NCBI GenBank assembly: GCA_963844325.1
Contig: CAWJNV010000001.1
Coordinates: 186,001 to 250,000 of the forward strand
Direction: 5' to 3'
DNA length: 64,000 bases
Source of the DNA: CADCTQ01 sp963844325
GTDB lineage: Bacteria; Bacteroidota; Bacteroidia; Cytophagales; 172606-1
A model generated the notes under the pieces. That model made no database searches and had not been told where the DNA came from. It saw nothing but the letters and a program-made list of their open reading frames with translations. Shown here one piece after another: positions 1 through 10,897 of this stretch (within the stretch, counting starts at the first letter, position 1; every line of letters starts with the position of its first letter). Made by a program: the position numbers and the translations under genes.

Positions 1-398
1 AATTGTTTTTCAAGATTTCGCTGCTGTTCCCTGGCTTTGTCCAGCGTTGCTTTTTTATCAAGTTCGATAAACGCCCCGGAATACAAGACCAGCCCGATGC
101 GGTAATATTTGTCTGATCGTTGCTCAATGGTCAAACCACTTAGCTGGGAAAACGTTAAAGCGTCTTTTGGCTTGAAGAGGCTGAACAAGCCAGTTCCCGT
201 TTCCAGTCTTTGCTGTCCGGGGGTAATTCTTAATCCGAAATGCGCTTCCGACAGAAGCCATAAAAGCCCCGCAAGGCACGCCGAAACAATTCCCCGGGCG
301 TCGGTTGTGGCGCCAAACCACCAGCCTGCCGACAGCAAACAGACAATGCTCAACGCTTTGCCGGCGCCGGGTGCTAGTTTGCGTATCTCAATAATCAT
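1..398 (-). CDS. Partial membrane protein with PH-like tail (3' end outside window)
   Basis: An open frame starts at an ATG at 396-398 and runs off the left edge after 132 codons, so the C-terminus is missing. Two hydrophobic segments lie at about residues 14-30 and 36-52, followed by a polar region beginning ITPGQQRLETGTG. The layout, a membrane hairpin then a small beta-rich domain, is like that of the small protein at 1894-2319. The start is 15 bp downstream of the stop of the 446-residue membrane protein, so the two are probably co-transcribed. I do not recognise a family and infer no function. Confidence 0.6.
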   Translation of the reverse strand, partial: MIIEIRKLAPGAGKALSIVCLLSAGWWFGATTDARGIVSACLAGLLWLLSEAHFGLRITPGQQRLETGTGLFSLFKPKDALTFSQLSGLTIEQRSDKYYRIGLVLYSGAFIELDKKATLDKAREQQRNLEKQ

Positions 399-413
399 CT
401 GTTTTTCCAAAAA

Positions 414-1754
414 CTAAACATGGACAAGCGGCGTTTTTGAAGCATGCTGCTCCTGCGAAAGATGGGCCACCAGCGAGAGCAGCAGGCTGGCGCACGCCAG
501 GAAGGCAATCTCCGCCACGTACGCTTTGCCCGTACTGAAGGCAAACCCCAGCAGCACAACCCAGGCGATGACCCCCAGCCGACCCCAGAAGTTCTTCACC
601 AGCACTATGGTTTGTACCCCCACCAGGATCACCGCAAGCGCAAGGGTGCCGTGCACCAACTGGGCCGACAAGTCTTCTTTCCACAGCGTAAACCGGTAAA
701 GACTGCTGCCGAAATAAGCCGATACCCCCAGATTCAGCAACGTCAGCAGCAGGTAGTTGGCTTTGACGGACCGAAGCGTACTTTGCACGCGGGTAAACAA
801 GTACAGGCAAACGGCGGCGATCAGAAAGCCCCCGGCGCTGGGGTACCAGTTTTGGGCAATGCCTTCCATCCCCTTGCCTTTCGCCAGGTAGGCTTCCATC
901 CAACCCAGGAGCAACAACGATGCGGTGGCGGCTCCAATCAAAAGGGATACGGTGAGCACGGCGGCGCTCCGGGTGAACGACAAACGGATCACCGCCCGCG
1001 GCGCAGTACCAGTTGCATTCTCGCCGGTGCCGGCCCGCAGCATGTAAAACGTGGTGGCTACCAGGAAGCTGAAGGTGCCAAAGAGTTCGGCGCCCTCCTC
1101 CAGCAGCAGGAACAAAACGGGTCGCCGCCAGTGGCTGCGGTCCGGAGCGGCATGCCAGGTTTTGGTTTCAAAGTATTCCTGCAAGGGGATGCTTAAAAAC
1201 AACAGGATGCCCAGTGCCGTGAAAACCATTGTCAGCGGGGTACGGCGCAGGTGAATGAGGCCAAAGCCCAGCATCAGCAGGCCCACCAGCCCGATGGGAA
1301 CGCCCAGTAAGTAGATCCAGCCCAAGGGGTAGTCGCCGAAAGGATTTAACCGGGACATGTTGCCGACCTTTTCGTGGATGGACCCCATTTCGTCGAGGGA
1401 AAGCAATCCAAAGACCAGGGCCATCATCACCCAGCCGTAACTCAGGTAGTGCGCGGTCCCCCGTTTGAAACGCTGCACGTCCACCACGAAACACAGCAGG
1501 CAGGCGAGGGAGGCGGCCAGTAAAAGCATGGAGGAATACCACACGGCAAACACGTTCTCCGTCGCCAGGTTGAACTGCAACAGGAACCATTTTACGCCCG
1601 ACCCGGCCCGCCAGTCCTGGTAGATGACGTCGTACCAGTAGCGGTTGAACACCAGGGTTCCGGCCAGCATGAGCAGATTAGCCAGCAGCAGCAGGCCCAG
1701 GGCCGTCTTCCGCTGCCGGGCCGAAAATTGAATGGTGAGGTCTGTCTTGTTCAT
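414..1754 (-). CDS. Polytopic membrane protein with acidic/His intramembrane motifs
   Basis: This 446-residue protein has about ten hydrophobic segments and no signal peptide, so an inner-membrane location is likely. Two polar motifs sit inside or beside membrane segments: LSLDEMGSIHE (D121, E122, H127, E128) and LLLEEGAELFG (E219, E220, E223). Such charged residues in hydrophobic context often mark a metal or substrate site, but that is inference. The start at ATG 1752-1754 gives MNKTDLTIQF. It is followed after 15 bp by the partial gene at the window edge. I can name no family with certainty; it is not an obvious transporter. Confidence 0.8.
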   Translation of the reverse strand: MNKTDLTIQFSARQRKTALGLLLLANLLMLAGTLVFNRYWYDVIYQDWRAGSGVKWFLLQFNLATENVFAVWYSSMLLLAASLACLLCFVVDVQRFKRGTAHYLSYGWVMMALVFGLLSLDEMGSIHEKVGNMSRLNPFGDYPLGWIYLLGVPIGLVGLLMLGFGLIHLRRTPLTMVFTALGILLFLSIPLQEYFETKTWHAAPDRSHWRRPVLFLLLEEGAELFGTFSFLVATTFYMLRAGTGENATGTAPRAVIRLSFTRSAAVLTVSLLIGAATASLLLLGWMEAYLAKGKGMEGIAQNWYPSAGGFLIAAVCLYLFTRVQSTLRSVKANYLLLTLLNLGVSAYFGSSLYRFTLWKEDLSAQLVHGTLALAVILVGVQTIVLVKNFWGRLGVIAWVVLLGFAFSTGKAYVAEIAFLACASLLLSLVAHLSQEQHASKTPLVHV

Positions 1755-1813
1755 CGTGAGTAGCTAAAAGCCGTACGGTTACCGGGGTGCCGATGCGTGG
1801 GCAGGTGAATGTT

Positions 1814-1845
1814 GGGTGCAACTTGCATGTGTATGATTTGCACCC
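1814..1845. promoter_or_regulatory. Inverted repeat GGGTGCAA...TTGCACCC
   Basis: Eight-base perfect arms (1814-1821 and 1838-1845) enclose 16 bases in the 139-bp gap between the small protein gene at 1894-2319 and the downstream membrane protein gene. It could be an operator for the downstream gene or a weak terminator; there is no clear T-run. Confidence 0.4.
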
Positions 1846-1893
1846 CTTTATATGGATTCGAGGATGAGAGGTGAACGCTGTTCTTCATCCTTT

Positions 1894-2319
1894 TCATTGT
1901 TTATATCTTTCAATTAAATTTTTTATTTCGTCGGGCGTTACGTCCAGCCACGTAAGGCTGGCCTTGTGCGTTTTTTTTTCGGTTTTAATGCACAAAAGGT
2001 ATCCTTCCTCCTCATCGTGAACCACTTCTATCTCCTGAATGGCGCTTTTCGGAATGACTACGGTTCGTTTTTCGTGCAACGCAATCGAATCATCCGCCAG
2101 GACAATGATGGGCTGGTTATTCAGTAGTTTTTTGATCGGGGCGTACGCGCTGTAGCCAAACACTGCGACCCCGACCCCAAACCCAACCTTCTCCATTGGG
2201 TTGTCTTTGTATTTGTCCGTAAAAAAAAGCACGTAAGCGGTAATCAACATGATAAGCAGGCCCAGGGCAAAAAACGGCCCGACCAGTTTCCTTCTTAGTC
2301 TGATCTCAATGGTGTTCAT
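1894..2319 (-). CDS. Small STM3941-like membrane protein with PH-like domain
   Basis: This 141-residue protein opens with a short basic stretch, then has two membrane segments (about 13-32 and 45-60) and a soluble domain of beta character ending in a helix (DVTPDEIKNLIERYKQ). Short double-pass proteins with a C-terminal PH-like fold of this layout are often annotated as STM3941 family; the assignment rests on layout and a remembered resemblance. The start is 21 bp after the stop of the preceding lipoprotein gene. It is the last gene of the AT-rich block of small orphan genes. Confidence 0.65.
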   Translation of the reverse strand: MNTIEIRLRRKLVGPFFALGLLIMLITAYVLFFTDKYKDNPMEKVGFGVGVAVFGYSAYAPIKKLLNNQPIIVLADDSIALHEKRTVVIPKSAIQEIEVVHDEEEGYLLCIKTEKKTHKASLTWLDVTPDEIKNLIERYKQ

Positions 2320-2340
2320 GCGATTCCTGGTCGAATCTTC

Positions 2341-2790
2341 TTACTCGATCATTAATTTACTTTTGCTTTCTATCCGGGTGCGTTTATTGAAGACAAAATC
2401 AACGTACTTCGCTTCCCCCGGCGCACCTGCTATGTTTTGACGAACTCTTCCGTACTCAACGCCTTTCCGGTCCACCACCTTGACGACAAGGTCTTTATCG
2501 AAATGCTGATCGAAAATCAGGTAAACCGTCAGCACGTTATTCTTCGTCGTGTCAGTACCGTCAATCGAAAACCGGCCGGCGCGTAATCCTTCCTGCCGTA
2601 ATGCCTGGGAAATGGCAAGTTCACTTTGGAAGGTCTTGTCAATCCCCTCGGAAACGCCGTCCGCAAATTCAGTTGTCGTTCTGCCTACGGTTTCCCCCGT
2701 TTTGTTGATCGTCTCCCTGGCGGTTTGTTTTACCCGGTCGCAGGCTGCAAAAGCCGTCAGTAATCCCAGTACAATAATGGTTATTCGCAT
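2341..2790 (-). CDS. Small lipoprotein, function unknown
   Basis: This 149-residue protein starts MRITIIVLGLLTAFAAC, a lipoprotein signal with cysteine at residue 17, so it should be anchored in a membrane facing the periplasm or outside. Residues 20-55 are polar and rich in Thr, Lys and Glu and could form a helical stalk. The rest is a small mixed domain with no motif I know. Its ATG follows the stop of the upstream gene with one base between (TAA-A-ATG), which indicates tight translational coupling. Base composition is AT-rich like its neighbours. Confidence 0.7.
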   Translation of the reverse strand: MRITIIVLGLLTAFAACDRVKQTARETINKTGETVGRTTTEFADGVSEGIDKTFQSELAISQALRQEGLRAGRFSIDGTDTTKNNVLTVYLIFDQHFDKDLVVKVVDRKGVEYGRVRQNIAGAPGEAKYVDFVFNKRTRIESKSKLMIE

Positions 2791-2791
2791 T

Positions 2792-3151
2792 TTAGTATTT
2801 TGTCAATAGTATGTCGATCAATCCGCATGCGCCGGCGCCACCAATAATGGTCCAGGAAATCCAATCTTTAAACTCATTCTTTTTATGCATCAGAAACAGT
2901 ACGTGCAGCCCCAGGTGAACGACAAGAAAAACGCTGAATCCGTACATAAAGCTTTCCCTATTTTCCCCGTGAAGACTGCTGAAAATATAGTAGTACAGCG
3001 GCACGTGAGCCAGCATAAAAACTTTATAGCCCACGTTGTCATTTAGAAATGACAGGCCGGGAAAAATGCGCCATTCTTTACACCTGATCGCATCCATCTC
3101 ATGCATCATAATCAAGGAAAGACCCAGGTAAAAGAAAGCGTGATTTGTCAT
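2792..3151 (-). CDS. Small four-helix membrane protein (DUF6713-like)
   Basis: The frame is open to 3181, but the first in-frame ATGs fall inside a conserved spacer motif (TTGATGCGTT). I therefore prefer the ATG at 3149-3151, giving a 119-residue protein starting MTNHAFFYLGLSLIMMHEMDAIRCKEWRIF. It has about four hydrophobic helices and a polar HEMDAIR segment between the first two. That pattern recalls the uncharacterised family DUF6713; I hold the name loosely. It is followed by the lipoprotein gene with a one-base gap. Confidence 0.65.
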   Translation of the reverse strand: MTNHAFFYLGLSLIMMHEMDAIRCKEWRIFPGLSFLNDNVGYKVFMLAHVPLYYYIFSSLHGENRESFMYGFSVFLVVHLGLHVLFLMHKKNEFKDWISWTIIGGAGACGLIDILLTKY

Positions 3152-3181
3152 TTTTCTCTTTGTTTGTAGCCAACGCATCAA

Positions 3182-3261
3182 GACTACCCAGCGCCGTGGC
3201 CTCCTGTCTGGGTTCTGAGTTGGGGCGGGCCGTTGTCGTTTCAGTGCAGTGTCAGCGGTTG
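3182..3261 (-). repeat. Cassette-type spacer 3, attC-like hairpin
   Basis: Read on the minus strand, this gap carries ACCCAG...CTGGGT arms around GGCCACGG and then CTTGATGCGTTGGCTAC just before the next gene. The end of the motif runs a little beyond 3182, to about 3160. The TTGATGCGTT string recurs before the gene at 4731-5282, and GGCCACGG recurs in the spacer at 4621-4730. The arrangement recalls integron attC sites but the core does not match the canonical GTTRRRY. Confidence 0.4.
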
Positions 3262-3645
3262 TTATTCCTTGTTTATTTTCATTTCTTCAACGGGCAACTT
3301 TCTTAACTTATGATCCCTCTTTCGAGTCGGCTTGCGGGCTGTCGCCGCCCCATTGGATCGTCGCAGTCTGACTACCTGCGTATCCTTTTTCTTTTTACGT
3401 TGGGTGTAGCGCGTCATGAAATACAAGTACAGGAAGGAGCCAACAATCACACCTCCTATGACAATGCTCATTTCAGGCGGCGCTTCTTGTGATTTCTGGT
3501 TACGATCCACATACCGGACCGATTCAATGCCCTTATGCTGCAAAACAAAGCCATTGGCAATCAGCGCAACACCCACCAATAAGATCAGTAGACCACCATA
3601 CTTCTCAAAAAACGTATTCCAGAAACTGGACTTCCTTCTTTTCAT
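3262..3645 (-). CDS. Small membrane protein, function unknown
   Basis: This 127-residue protein has a basic start (MKRRKSSFW), two hydrophobic segments (about 15-33 and 57-76) and a strongly basic C-terminal half rich in Arg and Lys. The tail would lie in the cytoplasm and could contact nucleic acid or phospholipid, which is inference only. Its ATG follows the stop of the upstream gene after one base (TAA-A-ATG), so the two genes form a pair. No family is recognised. The next gene is separated by a hairpin spacer. Confidence 0.7.
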   Translation of the reverse strand: MKRRKSSFWNTFFEKYGGLLILLVGVALIANGFVLQHKGIESVRYVDRNQKSQEAPPEMSIVIGGVIVGSFLYLYFMTRYTQRKKKKDTQVVRLRRSNGAATARKPTRKRDHKLRKLPVEEMKINKE

Positions 3646-3646
3646 T

Positions 3647-3952
3647 TTATCCTAATTTTTCTACCCACCAAGTCCCCTTTGCTCCTTGAAAGGCAGAATA
3701 CTTACCGAGAAAAGGCCGTTGGAAGGGCAATATCGTCCAGATGCCGGAAATGTGTTCTTCATTAATCCATTCTCCCTTGTAAATTATCTCGGGATTAGGT
3801 CCCTCATAAGGTACCAGTAAGTCGTATTGATTCAACGTATTGGCCTGTGGCATCTTCTTGAGAAAAGACAGCTTATTGTCTATGACTAATCCATCAACCT
3901 TTCCACTCTCTGGAAAGCCGCCCTTCCCCTTATCCTCGTGAATAATGAGCAC
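3647..3952 (-). CDS. Small orphan protein, possibly 5'-truncated
   Basis: This 101-residue frame has no ATG near its beginning. The best start is a GTG at 3950-3952 (MLIIHEDKGKG), eight bases after the stop of the upstream gene, and an in-frame stop lies just before. The body contains YEGPNPEIIYKGEWINEE followed by ISGIWTI, a beta-strand pattern reminiscent of the end of lipocalin-like or immunity-type proteins. The absence of an ATG and the abrupt start suggest it may have lost its N-terminal part. It is tightly linked to the downstream membrane protein gene. Confidence 0.5.
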   Translation of the reverse strand: MLIIHEDKGKGGFPESGKVDGLVIDNKLSFLKKMPQANTLNQYDLLVPYEGPNPEIIYKGEWINEEHISGIWTILPFQRPFLGKYSAFQGAKGTWWVEKLG

Positions 3953-3960
3953 CCATTCCT

Positions 3961-4620
3961 TTAGTTATTTCTGAATATTCTAAATCCTGTCCAGATAACC
4001 AGGAAGACCAATCCGATCACGGTTATTCTCAGTCCGTGCTTTTTGTCTTTCACTGAATAGCCAGAAACACGGCTTCCATTGGGTAACGTTTTTTGATGGG
4101 TAAGCAAATGAATACCAATAAAAAGACCGATAAGCCCCCCTAACAAGGCAAATAAATAGCCGGCCGTAATCCAGCCTTTTTGGCTTTCCTCTGGTTTTGC
4201 CAGTTCTTCAAGTCTTTGCTCGCGAAGAATGCCCAACGTGTCCTGGGTTATCTCCCTGCCCCGGTCTTTTAAAATTTTCTGGGCGAGTAAGAAATCGAAT
4301 TTGCTCCATTCGTCCCGCTTCAGTACAACTTCAATAAGTTCATGATCAGAAAATCCGAAAAGGTAATGATCCTTATCGGTTTCGGCGGTCAAACGGTCTG
4401 CGATCTCAAGCTGAATTTTGTCGGCTACGTCAAAATCCTCTTTCTTGAGCTTTATCCGGTATTCTTTACTCAATTCGCTGTTGGCAAATGAGGCGTCAAA
4501 GCTCGAGGAATGGTCTTCAAGCTGGAAATCAATGCTGTTGCTTCTCAACAATCCCGCCAACTCAATTGCATCATTCCTGTCGATGAACCGCTGATAAGTT
4601 AAAAATTGTTCTGTGTCCAT
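3961..4620 (-). CDS. DUF2007-like domain protein with two membrane helices
   Basis: This protein has 219 residues. Residues 1-75 (QRFIDRNDAIELAGLLRSN, then a strand pattern ending in IADRL) resemble the 'putative signal transducing protein' DUF2007 fold, in which the same opening motif is common. A helical middle (about 80-140) is followed by two membrane segments (about 147-168 and 195-214). It probably sits in the inner membrane with its N-terminal domain in the cytoplasm. The ATG at 4618-4620 is preceded by GAGAAA, as in the neighbouring spacer-linked genes. Confidence 0.65.
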   Translation of the reverse strand: MDTEQFLTYQRFIDRNDAIELAGLLRSNSIDFQLEDHSSSFDASFANSELSKEYRIKLKKEDFDVADKIQLEIADRLTAETDKDHYLFGFSDHELIEVVLKRDEWSKFDFLLAQKILKDRGREITQDTLGILREQRLEELAKPEESQKGWITAGYLFALLGGLIGLFIGIHLLTHQKTLPNGSRVSGYSVKDKKHGLRITVIGLVFLVIWTGFRIFRNN

Positions 4621-4730
4621 TTTCTCGTTGCTTGTAACGGAACAAACCTACCCGCACACCGTGGCCTTTTGCATCGGCTGTGCGGTAGAGCGGCCCGCTG
4701 ATCATTTTAGCCAGTGTTCCCTACTACCCT
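4621..4730 (-). repeat. Cassette-type spacer 2, attC-like hairpin
   Basis: On the minus strand the spacer contains CTACCGCACA...TGTGCGGGTAG arms around a GGCCACGG-bearing loop, then CCGTTACAAGCAACGAGAAA directly before the ATG. The end aligns with spacer 1 (GCGTTACCTGCAACC...GAAA), which supports common descent of the spacers although the arm sequences differ. Confidence 0.4.
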
Positions 4731-5282
4731 TTATCTTAAATTTATTACAATTGGTGACTGCTTATCATCACTCTTCTCCTCAAAGGCGACGAAAGCTTTT
4801 CGTTCATCATTGCTTATAGTGAATCCTGCCAGGCTTTCTGGGCTTTGCTCACTTCTAAATCGGGCTACTCGTTGTTCCAGTACCAACCACTTCTGCCGGT
4901 AGATGTCGTAGTGGCAGCAGGAGCCCATAAAGCCGGTAAAGGGACTTCTCAATTCGTAACTATTGAATTGACGTAGATGCTCAGGAGGCATCAAAAAGGC
5001 CAAGAACAACCCGCCAACTAGACCTCCTAATATACCATCCGCCAGCCATGAGAGTACCACCCCCAGTGGCGATAAGATATAGAGGGAATAATACACGGTT
5101 AACAGCTTCCTCTGCTTTATGGAGAGGAAGAACAGAAGCATACCTGAAAGATAGGTTATCACTTTTACCGCAAATACCAGCTTGGCGGAAAACTTTATAT
5201 CAAGCATCAACCCCAACGTTAAGTTCATCAGCAGGAACACCAGCAGGCTAAAATGAACTTTCTTTACAGTCGTTGGTTGCAT
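4731..5282 (-). CDS. Membrane protein of the small-gene block, function unknown
   Basis: The first ATG (5280-5282) gives a 183-residue protein starting MQPTTVKKVHFSLL; an upstream TTG at 5288 is less likely. Four hydrophobic stretches lie at about 11-27, 32-52, 63-83 and 87-103. The C-terminal 85 residues are polar and include a Cys-Cys-His (GSCCHYD) that could bind metal or heme, but this is a guess. It is flanked on both sides by related hairpin spacers and shares the AT-rich composition of the block. No family is recognised. Confidence 0.65.
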   Translation of the reverse strand: MQPTTVKKVHFSLLVFLLMNLTLGLMLDIKFSAKLVFAVKVITYLSGMLLFFLSIKQRKLLTVYYSLYILSPLGVVLSWLADGILGGLVGGLFLAFLMPPEHLRQFNSYELRSPFTGFMGSCCHYDIYRQKWLVLEQRVARFRSEQSPESLAGFTISNDERKAFVAFEEKSDDKQSPIVINLR

Positions 5283-5406
5283 TTTCAATTGGTTGCAGGT
5301 AACGCATCAACTGCTGACGCAAACCCGTCCCATTGCGTGAGGCTATACAGTGAGGCAGGGCAGGTTGCCGCTTCAGCAGAGTGTTGTGCGCAGTAGTTCA
5401 AATGAT
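5283..5406 (-). repeat. Cassette-type spacer 1, attC-like hairpin
   Basis: On the minus strand the spacer reads CTGCTGA...TCAGCAG arms followed by GTTGATGCGTTACCTGC and the next gene's start. The last 30 bases align with the equivalent region before 3151 and, less well, before 4620. Confidence 0.4.
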
Positions 5407-5802
5407 TTAATAATGCGTTCCAACCGTTATCCATTGGTTTACTTCAAAGATTTGGGAATAGAAAAAGCTCATTGCTATGCCTGATAGTAAGATGGAGACT
5501 AAAAGCGAATCGGCAAGCACTTTGGCCGTTTTCGCTTCCAGCGACTTAAGGTAAATTCTTACCAAGAAAGGCAAGCCAACCCAAAAGGTGGGAATAAGGA
5601 AAATAGGAGCAAATGCCCAAATACTTTCCATTTGGTCCCATATCAATAATAACAGTAAGTAGCTTGCTAAAGGCAACACCGGACTTAGCCATAGAGATTT
5701 AACCAAAACTTGTTTGCTACGGATCTTCTTGAAGAAATCTATTAAGGAGATCCCTATCAGCGTTGCCATTAGCAGGAGATATTGTAGAATTAATATGCCC
5801 AT
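5407..5802 (-). CDS. Small four-helix membrane protein
   Basis: This 131-residue protein begins MGILILQYLLLMATLIGISL and has four hydrophobic segments (about 3-21, 40-55, 62-83 and 101-118) with a KKIRSKQ basic loop after the first. There is no catalytic motif. It is the first gene of the AT-rich block and is followed by spacer 1. Its ATG is at 5800-5802. I cannot name a family. Confidence 0.65.
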   Translation of the reverse strand: MGILILQYLLLMATLIGISLIDFFKKIRSKQVLVKSLWLSPVLPLASYLLLLLIWDQMESIWAFAPIFLIPTFWVGLPFLVRIYLKSLEAKTAKVLADSLLVSILLSGIAMSFFYSQIFEVNQWITVGTHY

Positions 5803-5881
5803 TTATTCATGCCTTGAAAGACCCTCTTCGAGTTTTATCGTATTGCGCACAACAATTGTACTCTCCCACCACCCTAAAACT

Positions 5882-5941
5882 GTGTTTATTCCCTGCCAAT
5901 TCACCAGAAACATTTTCCCGGCAACCGGCGGGAATAAACAC
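5882..5941. repeat. Perfect 12-bp inverted repeat (GTGTTTATTCCC)
   Basis: Arms at 5882-5893 and 5930-5941 match perfectly around 36 bases. It lies in the 178-bp gap between the orphan gene at 5981 and the first gene of the AT-rich block, at the composition boundary. It may be a terminator or a boundary element. Confidence 0.5.
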
Positions 5942-5980
5942 AACACCGGGTAAACAATACACTTCCACCAAGCTCCGCCC

Positions 5981-6676
5981 CTACACCGTAATCCCTGCCT
6001 TCTCCTCTGCCCGCTTGACGGCCTGCCGGGGCAGGAACGAGAAGTCGAAGAAGCGGTTGATGGCCTCGGGCTGGTCGGCGTGGAGCGAAATGAGCAGGCC
6101 CAGCGTGCGGTACAGCCGGACGCCCAGCTCCTGCTGCGCCGCGGCGGCCATGCCCGACAGGTCTTTTACCGTCTGCTTCTTGTGCACCTGCCCGTTGCGG
6201 GCACTCTGCAACTGGTCGAGCAGGCTTTCGGCCTCGCGTACGGCCTCGGGGCCCAGCTTGTCGGCGTGCGGCAGGCAGGTGCTGGTGAAGCGCCGGAACA
6301 ACGTCAGCAATTCATCCTTGCCCGCCCGGCGGTACTCGGTGATGCCATTGGGGTAGAACTGGGCGTACTTGCCCGGCTCCTTGCGGAACTGGTACTGCAC
6401 GTTGGGCTCCTGCTCGGCCACGAACTTCTTTACGGCTTCCACCAGGGTTTCCACGGTTTCGGTCTGCCCCTTCTTGAGGGAAGCCGACGAAGACTTCTCG
6501 CCCAGGTGCCGGCTGAACGCATCGTACAGCCGCTGCGTGTCGGCAAGGATGCCCGACAGGGAACCGTCTTTGTTGGCAACGGCCAGGGCCGCCAGGTGCG
6601 CCTTGGTGAGCTTGTCGAAGTTGGTCACGCTGATGCGCGGACTCAGAAACGGGTTTTTGAGAAAAAAGTAAAGCAT
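5981..6676 (-). CDS. Orphan helical protein (possibly DUF6261)
   Basis: The ATG at 6674-6676 gives 231 residues; a GTG seven codons upstream is open but less likely. The protein is largely helical and polar with an internal KKGQTETVETLVEAVKKF segment and a later region rich in Leu and Ala. It has no convincing signal peptide or membrane span despite the aromatic start (MLYFFLKNPFL). The helical, coiled arrangement resembles Bacteroidota proteins grouped as DUF6261, a low-confidence match. It is GC-rich, unlike the block downstream, and stands alone. Confidence 0.65.
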   Translation of the reverse strand: MLYFFLKNPFLSPRISVTNFDKLTKAHLAALAVANKDGSLSGILADTQRLYDAFSRHLGEKSSSASLKKGQTETVETLVEAVKKFVAEQEPNVQYQFRKEPGKYAQFYPNGITEYRRAGKDELLTLFRRFTSTCLPHADKLGPEAVREAESLLDQLQSARNGQVHKKQTVKDLSGMAAAAQQELGVRLYRTLGLLISLHADQPEAINRFFDFSFLPRQAVKRAEEKAGITV

Positions 6677-7194
6677 AAGCAAAAAGGGGTTAACCACCGG
6701 CCGGTCGGGCCGGCGAAAAAGCCTGCGAGTTTAGCAAAATACCCGGCAGGTTGTACCCGCCCCGTCTTTTCGTCCGTGGAGAGTGCGGCGGCGCCCATGT
6801 AGGAAAGCAGCGCAACCGGGCAGAAAGCCGCTCCGTTCGTACCGCGCCGTTGTAAAAGAATACGGCCCCGCAGTACACCGGGAACGGGCGGCCCGCAAAG
6901 TCCGCAGCGCCGTTTGCCGCGCGGACCGGGCCGTTGCCCCCTTTTCCAGCGCCGGTCTTCACGCGGAACGGGGCTTTGTAAAAGGTTGCAGTCCACCACT
7001 ACACGCGTACCGGGCCGTTGCCGCCTTTTACAAGGCACTATTCCCGGCGGCAACGGGTGCATTCGATCTTTCCAACTGTTCCGCGTAAGGTGCCGCGGGT
7101 CTCTGCGCGCAAAAAAAGCCGCCAGCGGAAGGCTGACGGCTTTTGCGTGATTGGTACCGGGGTTCCGGGCGGCCCGGCCGGCGCGGTCGGCGGG
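6677..7194. other. Gene-free GC-rich gap with internal repeats
   Basis: No frame here has convincing coding character. It holds an inverted repeat (6973-6985 with 7024-7036, one mismatch, GCTTTGTAAAAGG), two direct copies of ACCGGGCCGTTGCC at about 6925 and 7009, and the terminator of the downstream-lying trehalose synthase gene. Confidence 0.5.
7111..7144 (-). terminator. Intrinsic terminator of the trehalose synthase gene
   Basis: On the minus strand GCCGTCAGC, a short loop and GCTGGCGGC (one mismatch) are followed by seven T residues, about 50 bases after the stop at 7195. Confidence 0.7.
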
Positions 7195-10554
<3,360 letters not shown>

Positions 10555-10897
10555 AAGCGGTCTAGTTCGGTGGTGTTGTTTGTCGGATTGGCGGCGGCGA
10601 TTGCGCCCGCTATTTTACCTAAATATATTCGATGCGTAAAGTACGCAAGGGCGGGCATTTCTGTTCATGATTCGGGAAGGAAGTTTGCGTAATCTGCCGG
10701 ACGGTACATACCCGCAATCTTTTTGGGGAAGGTAACACCGCCGTTGCGGGGCGGTGCCAGGAAAAAGGGACGCGTAAAACGGCAGGTAACCGGCAAATGT
10801 AGCCCCAAAAGGTACGTCCGGCACTTCGGCCGGCATTCTGATTTCGGCAAGGGAGGGAGATTGGGTTATTTCGCCCATTGATTGTTTTTCCCCCTTT
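10555..10897. other. Divergent intergenic region
   Basis: This 343-bp gap separates the divergent trehalose synthase and OmpA-family genes and should contain both promoters. I see no repeat or clear promoter consensus, only a short AT-rich stretch at about 10616-10632. Confidence 0.4.

Noticed and set aside
1894..5960. Toxin-immunity array
   Set aside because: No toxin domain, Rhs or VgrG-like protein is next to the small genes, so I kept only the cassette-array reading as a hypothesis.
6690..7088. Overlapping frames of 90-140 codons in the gap before the trehalose synthase gene
   Set aside because: They exist in several frames at once in GC-rich DNA, carry no domain and overlap the terminator and repeats.
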